Assembly: GCF_001296045.1 (NCBI RefSeq)
Contig: NZ_LJHS01000018.1
Coordinates: forward strand, 124,001 to 188,000
Direction of reading: 5' to 3'
DNA from: Rhizobium sp. AAP43
GTDB lineage: Bacteria > Pseudomonadota > Alphaproteobacteria > Rhizobiales > Rhizobiaceae
DNA: 64,000 nt
The notes beneath the pieces were generated by a model that worked only from the letters and a program-made list of their open reading frames with translations, made no database searches and was not told the DNA's origin. Position numbers and translations under genes: made by a program. This document shows positions 17,035 through 25,870 of this stretch, piece by piece (the first letter of the stretch is position 1; every line of letters starts with the position of its first letter).

Positions 17035-17519
17035 GCGCTGACGCAAAAAAGTCTTTCACCTTTACCGGCTGGCATATGGTGGCCGTCATGGTTTCGTTCT
17101 TCGGCGTCATTATCGCCGTAAACTTCACTATGGCCTATCTGGCAACCTCAAGCTGGAGTGGCCTCGTTGTGAAGAACACATATGTTGCGAGCCAGGAGTT
17201 CAACGGCAAGACGGCGGCGATCCGCGAAATGCTCTCGACGGGCATTGTCGGCGAAACGAAGGTCACGGTGTCAGGCATTCGCTATCGCTTGATGCTTCCC
17301 GGGAATGTGCCCGTGGTTGCAGACAGCGTTCTGGCGCATTTCAAGCGTCCGGTCGGCGTTGAACATGATTTCGAACTGGCCCTGACCCCGGCTGGCGATG
17401 GGCTTTATATCGCCGACAGGGACATCCAGCCCGGCAATTGGATCGTCGAGATCATGGCCAAGACAGACGGCCGAACGATCATGCATGAAGCAAACCGGAT
17501 CACCGTTTCGGGGGAATGA
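17031..17519 (+). CDS. fixH: Cbb3 oxidase assembly protein FixH
   Basis: The 162-residue protein has one N-terminal transmembrane helix (residues ~13-37) and a periplasmic domain containing the YVASQEFN segment common in FixH. It is required for assembly of the cbb3 oxidase, probably in cooperation with the copper transporter FixI; its exact activity is not established. It overlaps both fixG and fixI through ATGA junctions, so the four genes are translationally coupled. Confidence 0.9.
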   Translation: MSADAKKSFTFTGWHMVAVMVSFFGVIIAVNFTMAYLATSSWSGLVVKNTYVASQEFNGKTAAIREMLSTGIVGETKVTVSGIRYRLMLPGNVPVVADSVLAHFKRPVGVEHDFELALTPAGDGLYIADRDIQPGNWIVEIMAKTDGRTIMHEANRITVSGE

Positions 17520-19834
17520 CGATGAGTTGCTGTGCAGCCGGGACAGAAGGCGCATTGGATATGGAGCGGGCCGGACACGCGCTTCCTTCGGCCGAAGAGT
17601 TGCGACTGTCGAGCCGCCCGGTCGGTCCGGGGCTTCTGCAGGTCGATCTCAGCGTGCCGGCCGTGCATTGTGGCACTTGCATCATCACGATCGAAGGTGT
17701 CCTGAAGGCCTTACCGCAAGTCGAGCGTGCCCGCGTCAACCTGTCGACCAAGCGGGTTTCCGTCGTGTGGAGAGAAAGCGTCGACGGCTTGGAGACGGAT
17801 CCTGTCTCTCTGCCGCGCGCAATTGCCTCCACTGGGTATGAATCGCATCTGTTCACGGCAGCCGAGGAAGCATCTGACGCTCTGCGAAACCAGTTGATCC
17901 GCGCTGTAGCGCTGTCCGGCTTTGCGGCGACAAACATCATGCTGTTGTCGGTTTCGGTCTGGTCGGGGGCTGAAGCCTCGACCCGCGACCTGTTTCACTG
18001 GATTTCCGCTCTGATCTGCGCCCCGGCGCTGATCTATGCAGGGCGCTTCTTCTATCAGTCGGCCTGGAACGTGATTAAGCATGGCCGCACCAATATGGAT
18101 GTTCCGATCGCGATCGGCATCTCGCTGTCTTATTTCGCATCGCTCTGGGAAACGATCCATCATGGCGAGCACGCCTATTTTGATGCGACGGCCTCGCTGC
18201 TCTTCTTCCTGCTGATCGGCCGCACACTCGATCACATCATGCGCGACCGCGCGCGATCGGCAATCAGCGGCCTGGCGCGGCTGAGCCCTCGGGGTGCCAT
18301 GGTGCTGACGGCCGAGGGCGGCCGCGATTTCCGCACGGTCGAGGAGATCAGGGTCGGCGACCATGTGGCAATCGCCGCCGGTGACCGCATTCCTGTCGAC
18401 GGCGTCGTTTTGACTGGTGAAAGCGACCTCGACATGTCGATCGTCAATGGTGAGAGCGCGCCCGTCTCTGTGCGTCCGGGAACGCAGGTCCAGGCCGGCA
18501 CGATGAGCCTTACCGGCTCGTTGACAATCAGAGCAACGGCAACGGCGCAGAACTCCTTCCTGGCGGAAATCATTCACCTGATGGAGGCGGCGGAAGGGGG
18601 CAGGGCGCGTTACCGGCGCATCGCCGACCGCGCGGCGCAATACTATTCGCCAGCCGTCCATTTGCTCGCGATCACCTCCTTCATCACCTGGGGCCTTTAC
18701 GACGGTGACTGGAAACATGCGATGATGGTGGCGATTACCGTCCTCATCATCACCTGCCCATGTGCGCTTGGCCTTGCCGTGCCGGTCGTTCAGGTCGTCG
18801 CAGCCGGACGCCTGTTTAAGGCCGGCATCATGGTCAAGGACGGATCTGCCATGGAGCGGCTCGCCGAAATCGAGGCAATCGCTTTCGACAAGACAGGAAC
18901 GTTGACGCTTGGACGGCCTCGGCTTGTTGACAGCGGTCGGATCGACGCCCGAACCTTTGCCATTGCGGCCGGTCTTGCCGCCCATTCCCGCCATCCGCTG
19001 TCCAGGGCCTTGTGGGGTGCCTATGGCGGTCAGCCCGAAAGCTTCGACGCAGTGCGGGAAGTGCCGGGTGCAGGCGTCGAGGCGGAAACGGCCGAAGGCC
19101 GCTGGCGCCTCGGAAATCGCCGCTTTGCCGTCACTGCCCGGCCGATGGAAGACGCGGCAACTGATCAACCCTTCTCGGAAGTCGTGCTGTCTCTCAATGG
19201 CCTGGAACGGGGAATTTTCCTCTTCGAAGACATCCTTCGTCCGCGTGCGGTACAGGCCATTGCCCAATTGAAACAGGAAGGGTTTGGGCTCGCCATCCTG
19301 TCCGGTGACCGGTCGGCGGTCGTGTCGCGGCTCGCCGGCGACCTTGGCATTGCCGACTGGCATGCCGCACTCACACCGCGTGAAAAGGCCGAGGCCTGTG
19401 CCGAAGCGTCTGCCGAGGGCCGGCGCATGCTGATGGTCGGCGACGGGATCAATGATGCACCGGCGCTCGCCGCCGCCCATGTGTCGATGGCGCCGGCGAC
19501 AGCGGCCGATGTCGGTCGCCAGGCCGCTGATTTCGTTTTCATGCGCGACGGCCTCGAAGCCGTGCCCTTTGCGATCGAAGCCTCGCGTCGCGCTGGCCAG
19601 CTCATCCGGGAGAATTTTGTCCTCGCGATCGGCTACAATGTCATTGCCGTGCCGATTGCACTTCTTGGCTATGCGACGCCCCTGATCGCTGCCGTTGCCA
19701 TGTCGACATCCTCGATCATCGTTGTGGTCAACGCGCTCCGGCTGAACCGGCTCACCCTTGACGGTGCGACCGCTGCGCCACCGACTGCGATCGAGCGCGC
19801 TGCGGTGTCAGGCGATGCGAGGCTCGCTGCATGA
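17516..19834 (+). CDS. fixI: Copper-transporting P1B-type ATPase FixI/CcoI
   Basis: The 772-residue P-type ATPase exports Cu to the cbb3 assembly route rather than for detoxification. Visible motifs are an N-terminal heavy-metal domain with C52-G-T-C55 preceded by an extra CC at residues 5-6, the membrane CPC at 414-416, the phosphorylated Asp458 in DKTGT, an HP motif in SRHPLS, and GDGINDAP near the end. Two ATGs lie two codons apart (17516 and 17522); the first overlaps the fixH stop and is used here, though the second gives the MSCC start of known FixI proteins. Confidence 0.94.
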   Translation: MTMSCCAAGTEGALDMERAGHALPSAEELRLSSRPVGPGLLQVDLSVPAVHCGTCIITIEGVLKALPQVERARVNLSTKRVSVVWRESVDGLETDPVSLPRAIASTGYESHLFTAAEEASDALRNQLIRAVALSGFAATNIMLLSVSVWSGAEASTRDLFHWISALICAPALIYAGRFFYQSAWNVIKHGRTNMDVPIAIGISLSYFASLWETIHHGEHAYFDATASLLFFLLIGRTLDHIMRDRARSAISGLARLSPRGAMVLTAEGGRDFRTVEEIRVGDHVAIAAGDRIPVDGVVLTGESDLDMSIVNGESAPVSVRPGTQVQAGTMSLTGSLTIRATATAQNSFLAEIIHLMEAAEGGRARYRRIADRAAQYYSPAVHLLAITSFITWGLYDGDWKHAMMVAITVLIITCPCALGLAVPVVQVVAAGRLFKAGIMVKDGSAMERLAEIEAIAFDKTGTLTLGRPRLVDSGRIDARTFAIAAGLAAHSRHPLSRALWGAYGGQPESFDAVREVPGAGVEAETAEGRWRLGNRRFAVTARPMEDAATDQPFSEVVLSLNGLERGIFLFEDILRPRAVQAIAQLKQEGFGLAILSGDRSAVVSRLAGDLGIADWHAALTPREKAEACAEASAEGRRMLMVGDGINDAPALAAAHVSMAPATAADVGRQAADFVFMRDGLEAVPFAIEASRRAGQLIRENFVLAIGYNVIAVPIALLGYATPLIAAVAMSTSSIIVVVNALRLNRLTLDGATAAPPTAIERAAVSGDARLAA

Positions 19835-19986
19835 ATATGCTGATTTACCTCATCCCGATCGCGCTGTTTCTCGGCGGCCTCGGTCTGTTTGCCTTTCTCT
19901 GGTCGCTGAAGAGCGGCCAGTATGACGATCTCGACGGCGCAGGTTGGCGTGTCATCACGCAGGACGACGACAAACCCGGCGATTGA
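19831..19986 (+). CDS. fixS: Cbb3 oxidase maturation small protein FixS/CcoS
   Basis: The 51-residue protein begins MNMLIYLIPIALFLGGLGLF and continues with one membrane helix, then WSLKSGQYDDLDGAGWR, the conserved CcoS signature. It is needed for insertion of haem b and copper into CcoN. It overlaps the fixI stop by four bases and ends the operon. Confidence 0.93.
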   Translation: MNMLIYLIPIALFLGGLGLFAFLWSLKSGQYDDLDGAGWRVITQDDDKPGD

Positions 19987-20082
19987 CACTGCGTTGACCA
20001 TCGGGGCCCAATTTCCGTCTTGCCGCATCGGGCAACGAATGCGAGAAAGCCGCATCCTGAATGTGCATGCGGAGGTCTTGAC

Positions 20083-21504
20083 GTGCAGCAAGCGGAAATT
20101 GGTCTGATCGGTCTCGGGGTCATGGGCTCCAATCTGGCGCTCAACATCGCAGAGAAGGGCAATCGCATCGCGGTCTTCAACCGCACGCCGGCCCGCACCG
20201 ACGAATTCCTCGGTGAAGCAGGCGATCTGGCAGGCCAGATCATCGGTTGCCACACGATCGAAGAATTTGTCGCCGCCATCCGTCCGCCGCGCCCGATCAT
20301 CATCATGATCAAGGCCGGTGAAGCCGTCGACCAGCAGATCGAAGCGCTGATGCCGTATCTGTCGAAGAACGACATCATGATCGATGCCGGCAATGCCAAT
20401 TTCCGTGACACCGTCGCCCGTTTTGAAAAGCTTGCCGGCACTGACTTTACCTTTATCGGCATGGGCGTGTCCGGTGGCGAGGAAGGCGCGCGCCACGGTC
20501 CGTCGATCATGGTCGGCGGCACGGAAGACAGCTGGAAGCGCGTCGAGCCCGTACTGACCTCGATCGCTGCGAAGTTCAATGATGAGCCTTGCGTCGCGTG
20601 GCTCGGCACGGATGGTGCTGGCCACTTCGTCAAGACGATCCATAACGGCATCGAATATGCCGACATGCAGATGATTGCCGAGATCTACGGCATCCTGCGT
20701 GACGGTCTCGGCATGTCTGCAGCCGAAATCGGCGAGATCTTCGGCACCTGGAACAAAGGCCGCCTCAACTCCTATCTGATCGAGATCACCGAGAAGGTCT
20801 TGAAGGCCACCGATCCGGAAACCGGTGCGCCGATGGTCGACATCATCGTCGATGCAGCCGGCCAGAAGGGCACGGGGAAATGGTCGGCGATTGAGGCGCA
20901 GAATCTCGCAGTGGCTGCGAGCGGCATTGAGGCCGCCGTTTCCGGCCGCGTGCTGTCGTCGCTGCGCGAAGAGCGCCTTGCTGCCGAAAAACTCTTCGGC
21001 CTGCCAACACTCACCGAAGCGCCGAAGGACAAGGCCGCCTTCATCGCCGATCTTGAAAATGCGCTGCTGGCCGCCAAGATCGCGGCTTATGCGCAGGGCT
21101 TTGCCGTGATGTCGTCGGCATCGCAAGAGTTCAACTGGTCTCTGCCCATGCCGACGATCGCCCGCATCTGGCGCGCCGGGTGCATCATCCGTTCGCAGTT
21201 CCTCGACGAGATCACTTCGGCTTTCACCAAGGACCCGAATGTGGCCAATCTCGTTGTCACGCCGGCCTTCTCGGCCATGGTCAAGGAAACGGATGGAGCA
21301 CTCCGCCGGGTCGTCGCCCATGCCGCGCTTTCCGGCCTCCCGGTTCCGGCCCTGTCTTCGGCCTTGTCCTATTTCGATACCTATCGCCGCGGCCGCGGCA
21401 CGGCCAACCTGATCCAGGCCCAGCGCGATTTCTTCGGTGCCCATGGCTTCGAGCGTCTCGACGGCAAGGACATCCATCATGGTCCGTGGGCGGGCCAGTT
21501 CTAA
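20083..21504 (+). CDS. gnd: 6-phosphogluconate dehydrogenase, decarboxylating
   Basis: The 473-residue cytosolic enzyme oxidises 6-phosphogluconate to ribulose 5-phosphate and CO2 with NADP+. The N-terminus gives the Rossmann motif IGLIGLGVMGSNLALN with NRT for the cofactor phosphate. MGVSGGEEGARHGPS and the catalytic Lys in GHFVKTIHNGIEYADMQ are intact, as are the C-terminal DYFGAH-like FFGAHGFER and the final residues of the family. Translation most likely starts at GTG 20083, seven bases after GGAGG; upstream codons lack a good site. It stands alone and ends with a terminator. Confidence 0.93.
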   Translation: MQQAEIGLIGLGVMGSNLALNIAEKGNRIAVFNRTPARTDEFLGEAGDLAGQIIGCHTIEEFVAAIRPPRPIIIMIKAGEAVDQQIEALMPYLSKNDIMIDAGNANFRDTVARFEKLAGTDFTFIGMGVSGGEEGARHGPSIMVGGTEDSWKRVEPVLTSIAAKFNDEPCVAWLGTDGAGHFVKTIHNGIEYADMQMIAEIYGILRDGLGMSAAEIGEIFGTWNKGRLNSYLIEITEKVLKATDPETGAPMVDIIVDAAGQKGTGKWSAIEAQNLAVAASGIEAAVSGRVLSSLREERLAAEKLFGLPTLTEAPKDKAAFIADLENALLAAKIAAYAQGFAVMSSASQEFNWSLPMPTIARIWRAGCIIRSQFLDEITSAFTKDPNVANLVVTPAFSAMVKETDGALRRVVAHAALSGLPVPALSSALSYFDTYRRGRGTANLIQAQRDFFGAHGFERLDGKDIHHGPWAGQF

Positions 21505-21539
21505 GCCGAACGCAATCCGGTGCTTCTTGGCACGCATCA

Positions 21540-21572
21540 GGCCCGGGGCTCTATGGTCCCGGGCCTTTTCTT
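21540..21572 (+). terminator. Terminator after gnd
   Basis: Perfect stem GGCCCGGG / CCCGGGCC around a ten-base loop, followed by TTTTCTTT. The ~230 bases between it and the next gene hold no ORF that I can support. Confidence 0.88.
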
Positions 21573-21802
21573 TCGGAGGCGCCATCGGTGGCGTCGCCCC
21601 GGCTACGCCATGCTCTCCGTGGCGCTGGCGCAATGTGCTTCGCACTTTTGCTGGAATGGCTCTCGAAGCCTTGAGTGTAGTCTTGCGTGTGTACAACCGT
21701 GCTCGATTAAAATCCTAGGAATTTCCTTACTCACCATTTAACGAATCGCGCCTAGCGTCTGCCTTCGGTTAACGAAATCTCTCGTATTTCAGGCGTTGTT
21801 TC

Positions 21803-22972
21803 ATGTTTTCCTTTCATTCGCAGTCGCTTTTGCTGGCGAGCGTGGCCATTCACGCCGTCTTTTCACTCGTCTTCCTGCGTCTATGGCGGCAGGGTGGGCG
21901 TCGGCTTGACTTCCTGCTTTGGGCTCTGGCCGCGATGAGCGGCGCGTTCGGCGCCATCTTGGCATCAACTGGAACGGCCCTTTCCATACCGTTTGGGCAG
22001 GGCCTGCTCCTGATGTCGCTTGCGCTTGCCTGGCAGGGCCTGCGCAGCTTTGATCACCGAGCGGTACATTTGCAATTTGCCACTATGGGACCGGTTCTGT
22101 GGGCCGCGTTCACCGCGAGCTTTGCTGTCTTCAACGAGGACAGCGGCCTTCGTTTCGTTTTCTTCGGTCTGATCTCCGCCCTTTATTGTGGTCTGATCCT
22201 GCGCGAACACTGGATCTCTGCTCGTAGCGAGCGCCTGCCGAGCCGAGGCCTGATCGCTGCATGGTTCGCCGTTCATGGGATCACCGGTCTTGTCCTCGCG
22301 GGCAATGGCATGGCCGAACTCGTGACGGGGCAGAGTGATGCCATCGTGACGACACCTTCGCTGTGGAGCGACCTCCTCGAAGTGGAGTTTCTGCTGAGTG
22401 CCTTCCTCGGCAACTTCAGTGCCTATGTGATGGTCAAAGAGCGGCTGCAGCTCGAGAACCAATGGGTCGCAGCAACCGACACCCTGACTGGCCTGGTCAA
22501 CCGTCGCACCTTCCTCGACATGATGCAGACTTTGTCCTTCAAAATCCGCGGCGAGGGCGCCTTTCTCTATGTCGATGTCGACCACGTAAAGCGCATCAAC
22601 GACCGCTTCGGTCATTCCAGTGGCGATGAAGTCTTGCGAAGCTGCTCACAGCTGATGGCCCGTGAACTACCGTCGAATGCGTTGATCGGCCGCTTGGCAG
22701 GAGCGGAATTTGCCGCCTATGTCCCGGATTGTGATGTCGACCGGGCGGCGATGCTCGGCAGTTTGATTCACGATACGGTGGCTGAGCAGATGTTCTTCTT
22801 CGGTGCCGAGATGGTGACGGTGACCGTCAGCGTTGGCATTGCCCATGGTGCCATGCAGGTCACGCCCGATGAGTTGCTGAAGCGCGCGGATGCGGCACTC
22901 CACACGGCCAAGGTTCGCGGTCGCAACGCGGTCGTCGTCTGGGATGAAGGCCAAGCTCCAGCTTTCGGATAG
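21803..22972 (+). CDS. Membrane GGDEF-domain protein with a degenerate signature
   Basis: The 389-residue protein has an N-terminal membrane region of about six helices (residues ~1-200) and a C-terminal GGDEF domain (~222-380, beginning ATDTLTGLVNRRTF). The diguanylate cyclase signature reads A299-G-A-E-F303 instead of GGDEF/GGEEF, with the catalytic third acidic residue replaced by Ala. The metal Asp in YVDVDHVKRIND is kept. No RxxD inhibitory site is seen five residues upstream. It could be an inactive GTP- or c-di-GMP-sensing domain or a weak cyclase. It has its own transcription unit and converges with the LacI gene. Confidence 0.8.
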   Translation: MFSFHSQSLLLASVAIHAVFSLVFLRLWRQGGRRLDFLLWALAAMSGAFGAILASTGTALSIPFGQGLLLMSLALAWQGLRSFDHRAVHLQFATMGPVLWAAFTASFAVFNEDSGLRFVFFGLISALYCGLILREHWISARSERLPSRGLIAAWFAVHGITGLVLAGNGMAELVTGQSDAIVTTPSLWSDLLEVEFLLSAFLGNFSAYVMVKERLQLENQWVAATDTLTGLVNRRTFLDMMQTLSFKIRGEGAFLYVDVDHVKRINDRFGHSSGDEVLRSCSQLMARELPSNALIGRLAGAEFAAYVPDCDVDRAAMLGSLIHDTVAEQMFFFGAEMVTVTVSVGIAHGAMQVTPDELLKRADAALHTAKVRGRNAVVVWDEGQAPAFG

Positions 22973-22998
22973 GATAGGTTTGGGAACGGTAGCCGCGC

Positions 22999-24027
22999 TC
23001 AATCCCAGCGCGGCTGACTGATACTCTGCAGCAGGGACGGCTCGATCCCGTCGATCCGCGCAATGACGGCCTTGGCAAGTTCACGCCCCGCCTGGCGGAC
23101 GTCTTCATGCGCGGTGATGATTTCAGGTCGCACCCATTTCAGAATGGGAGTGCCTTGCTTGGCGACCAGATCAAGCTCCCGGCCAACCCGCTTGCCAGCT
23201 GCTTCAATGCCGGCATTGGCGGCAATCGCACTGCTGCCCGAAGACAGGACCAGGCCATCCGGCGCATCCGGCCCGCTCATCAGGCCCTGAACCATCGTTC
23301 GGATTTCCTCAAGCGAGGCGTCGATATTGATTGGCAGCGACACTTCCTGTGCGCCAAAAGTCGTCATCGCCTGACTGAAGCCTGCGCGAAGATGGTCGTA
23401 ATAGGTGAGCTTGCTTGGCGGCGGCAAGAGTGCGATGCGCTTCCGTCCCCGCGCGACCAGACGTTCCACAGCTCCATAACCGAACGCTTCATTGTCGAAG
23501 TCGTGGAAGGGGTGCGGTTCGCCGAGCCGTGTGCGCCCGTGGGTCGCAAACGGCATGTTGCGCTCCATCAGCAGGCTGACCCGCGGATCCTCCGGCTCCA
23601 GCCGCGATATGATCACGCCGTCGGCTGACCCCGTCTCGAGGATATAGCGCACGGGCAGCATCGGGTCTTTGGTATGGGCGTGCGGCGTGACCACGATATG
23701 GTAGGGCGTGCCCGCCAGCACTTCCGAAATGCCGACAACCATCTGGTTGGAAAAGCCAAGGATTTCCTCGTCAATCCCAAGGACCAGCGCAATTACATTG
23801 GTTTTGCCTGTGCGCAAACGCACGCCCGCACGGTTCGGCTGGTAGCCGAGCTGGCGGGCCACCATCCGCACCCGTTCTTTGGTGTCTGCACCAATATCGG
23901 GCGCATCCTTGAGGGCCCGCGACACCGTGGTGATGCCGAGCCCGGTCATGAAGGCGATCGTTTTGAGGGTCGGTCGTTCCGAGGCCCCGCCCGGCTGCGC
24001 CGGCATTCGTTCTTGCTGTTCCGTCAT
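22999..24027 (-). CDS. LacI-family sugar-responsive repressor
   Basis: The 342-residue protein has an N-terminal LacI helix-turn-helix (residues ~19-66: TLKTIAFMTGLGITTVSRAL, with the hinge helix near GYQPNRAG) and a periplasmic-binding-type effector domain. It is transcribed divergently from the sugar ABC operon and probably represses it until a mannoside- or glucoside-type inducer binds. It shares general layout with rhizobial AglR regulators, but the transporter next to it is not the Agl set, so I give no symbol. Candidate operators lie in the 434-base intergenic region. Confidence 0.85.
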   Translation of the reverse strand: MTEQQERMPAQPGGASERPTLKTIAFMTGLGITTVSRALKDAPDIGADTKERVRMVARQLGYQPNRAGVRLRTGKTNVIALVLGIDEEILGFSNQMVVGISEVLAGTPYHIVVTPHAHTKDPMLPVRYILETGSADGVIISRLEPEDPRVSLLMERNMPFATHGRTRLGEPHPFHDFDNEAFGYGAVERLVARGRKRIALLPPPSKLTYYDHLRAGFSQAMTTFGAQEVSLPINIDASLEEIRTMVQGLMSGPDAPDGLVLSSGSSAIAANAGIEAAGKRVGRELDLVAKQGTPILKWVRPEIITAHEDVRQAGRELAKAVIARIDGIEPSLLQSISQPRWD

Positions 24028-24125
24028 GCTGTCCCGCCACTCGCTTTCGCCCGCTTATAGTCGGTCCCAAGCCCTGTGCAAACCGGCCCGGCGGCACCAT
24101 TTTTCAGCGCCACAGCCTTTAAATC

Positions 24126-24137
24126 TGAAACGATACA
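24126..24137. promoter_or_regulatory. Candidate LacI-family operator 1
   Basis: TGAAACGATACA has the central CG and imperfect dyad common in LacI-family operators. It lies 99 bases upstream of the lacI-type gene. The TGAAACG core recurs, inverted, at 24434-24445 beside the ABC operon start. Confidence 0.4.
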
Positions 24138-24433
24138 GTTTGTTTGTCGAGCCTTTATTTGCATCCAGGATCGCAGTCGCTCAACTCATAGGCGTGCGGG
24201 GAGGCTGCTGCATTGCAAGAGGGATTTGTGTTGCGGCGCGAGAAGTTTCATCTAGTTTGTCCACAATTGTGAGGCATTTCAGTCATATTTATCGTGATGC
24301 GTTGCAATACTTTTCTGGATAGGTCCTGTCTTCTTGGTCGTGTCGCCCTGAGGTTTTGAGCGGAGGGAGGGCTGTTAACAAAAATTCTTCCGCAGCCGGT
24401 TGCGTGTGTCTGACACTTCGCATAAGTTTTTCC

Positions 24434-24445
24434 GGCAACGTTTCA
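24434..24445. promoter_or_regulatory. Candidate LacI-family operator 2
   Basis: GGCAACGTTTCA is the inverse of TGAAACGTTGCC and shares the TGAAACG core with the site at 24126. It ends 16 bases before the solute-binding-protein ATG, just before GGAGGAG, where a bound repressor could block transcription. A separate perfect palindrome GTGTC-T-GACAC lies at 24406-24416. The rest of 24028-24461 shows no gene. Confidence 0.4.
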
Positions 24446-24461
24446 GTGAGGGAGGAGACTC

Positions 24462-25697
24462 ATGAATATTCGTAGCTTTGCGGCAGCTCTAGCCGCTACC
24501 GTCGTCATGCCGTTTGCGGCAGCGCAGGCCACCGATCTCGAAGTAACCCATTGGTGGACGTCCGGCGGTGAAGCCGCGGCCGTCGCCGAACTCGCCAAGG
24601 CTTTCGACGCCACCGGCAACAAATGGATCGACGGCGCCATCGCCGGGTCCGGCGGCACGGCCCGCCCGATCATGATCAGCCGCATCACCGGCGGCGATCC
24701 GATGGGCGCCACCCAGTTCAACCACGGCCGGCAGGCCGAGGAACTGGTTGAAGCCGGCCTGATGAAGGACCTGACGGCGGTTGCCGAAAAGGAAAAGTGG
24801 AAGGATATCATCAAGCCGGCAAGCCTGCTCGACAGCTGCACGATCGACGGCAAGATCTATTGCGCGCCGGTCAACATCCATTCCTGGCAGTGGCTGTGGC
24901 TGTCGAATGCCGCGTTCGAGCAGGCCGGCGTTGCTGTTCCGAAGAACTGGGACGAATTCGTCGCAGCCGCACCGGCACTCGAAGCCAAGGGTATCATTCC
25001 GCTCGCCGTTGGTGGTCAGCCCTGGCAGTCTGCCGGTGCCTTTGACGTTCTGATGGTCGCCATCGCCGGCAAGGAAACCTTCGAGAAGGTGTTCAAGGAG
25101 AAGGACGAGGAAGTCGCGGCAGGTCCTGAAATCGCCAAGGTCTTCAAGGCCGCTGATGATGCGCGTCGCATGGCCAAGGGCTCGAATGTCCAGGACTGGA
25201 ACCAGGCAACCAATCTCGTCATCACCGGCAAGGCTGGCGGCCAGATCATGGGTGACTGGGCACAGGGCGAGTTCGCGCTCGCCAACCAGGTTGCGGGCAA
25301 GGACTATACCTGCCTTCCGGGCCTCGGCGTGAACGAGATCATCTCTACAGGTGGTGACGCCTTCTACTTCCCCGTCGTTGATGACGAGGCTAAGTCGGCA
25401 GCACAGGATGTCTTGGCTTCGACACTGCTCTCGCCGACCACGCAGGTGGCATTCAACCTGAAGAAGGGTTCGCTGCCGGTTCGTGGCGACGTCGATCTCG
25501 CCGCTGCCAATGACTGCATGAAGAAGGGCCTTGATATCCTTGCCAAGGGCAATGTTATCCAGGGCACCGACCAGCTGCTCTCGGCTGATAGCCAGAAGCA
25601 GAAGGAGGACCTCTTCTCCGAGTTCTTCGCCAATGCCTCCATGACACCGGAAGACGCGCAGAAGCGTTTCGCCGACATCATCGCATCTGCCGAATGA
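24462..25697 (+). CDS. CUT1 sugar ABC transporter, periplasmic binding protein
   Basis: The 411-residue secreted protein has a signal peptide (cleavage probably after AQA near residue 23). Its mature start, EVTHWWTSGGEAAAV, is characteristic of the glucose/mannose-type binding proteins of the CUT1 family (GtsA-like). It captures the sugar in the periplasm for the two permeases downstream. A strong GGAGGAG site precedes the ATG. A stem-loop follows the gene, which would favour higher expression of the binding protein than of the permeases. The linked beta-mannosidase suggests mannose or manno-oligosaccharides as substrate, but this is inferred. Confidence 0.88.
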   Translation: MNIRSFAAALAATVVMPFAAAQATDLEVTHWWTSGGEAAAVAELAKAFDATGNKWIDGAIAGSGGTARPIMISRITGGDPMGATQFNHGRQAEELVEAGLMKDLTAVAEKEKWKDIIKPASLLDSCTIDGKIYCAPVNIHSWQWLWLSNAAFEQAGVAVPKNWDEFVAAAPALEAKGIIPLAVGGQPWQSAGAFDVLMVAIAGKETFEKVFKEKDEEVAAGPEIAKVFKAADDARRMAKGSNVQDWNQATNLVITGKAGGQIMGDWAQGEFALANQVAGKDYTCLPGLGVNEIISTGGDAFYFPVVDDEAKSAAQDVLASTLLSPTTQVAFNLKKGSLPVRGDVDLAAANDCMKKGLDILAKGNVIQGTDQLLSADSQKQKEDLFSEFFANASMTPEDAQKRFADIIASAE

Positions 25698-25714
25698 TTT
25701 GACCGGATGACGAT

Positions 25715-25737
25715 CGGCCGGGGTTCGTCCCCGGCCG
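25715..25737 (+). other. mRNA stem-loop between binding-protein and permease genes
   Basis: Perfect nine-base stem CGGCCGGGG / CCCCGGCCG with a TTCGT loop and no following T run. Such hairpins typically protect the 3' end of binding-protein mRNA and allow partial read-through. The remaining ~130 bases before the permease gene show no ORF of their own. Confidence 0.6.
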
Positions 25738-25870
25738 TTCACTGGCCAATTTCAACCGGGGAGAGCGACGTGTCGCTCGGCAGCGGACCGCGTGGGAGGA
25801 GGGGCGCCTTGTGGTGCTCTCGTCGCGGACCTTGCTCGATCCCGGTGTCTAGGACGAGGAGGACGGACCC

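Noticed and set aside
17711..19480. 589-codon minus-strand ORF
   Set aside because: Opposite-strand shadow of fixI, whose ATPase motifs are unambiguous.
19669..21696. 675-codon minus-strand ORF
   Set aside because: Opposite-strand shadow of fixI end and gnd; gnd motifs are complete on the plus strand.
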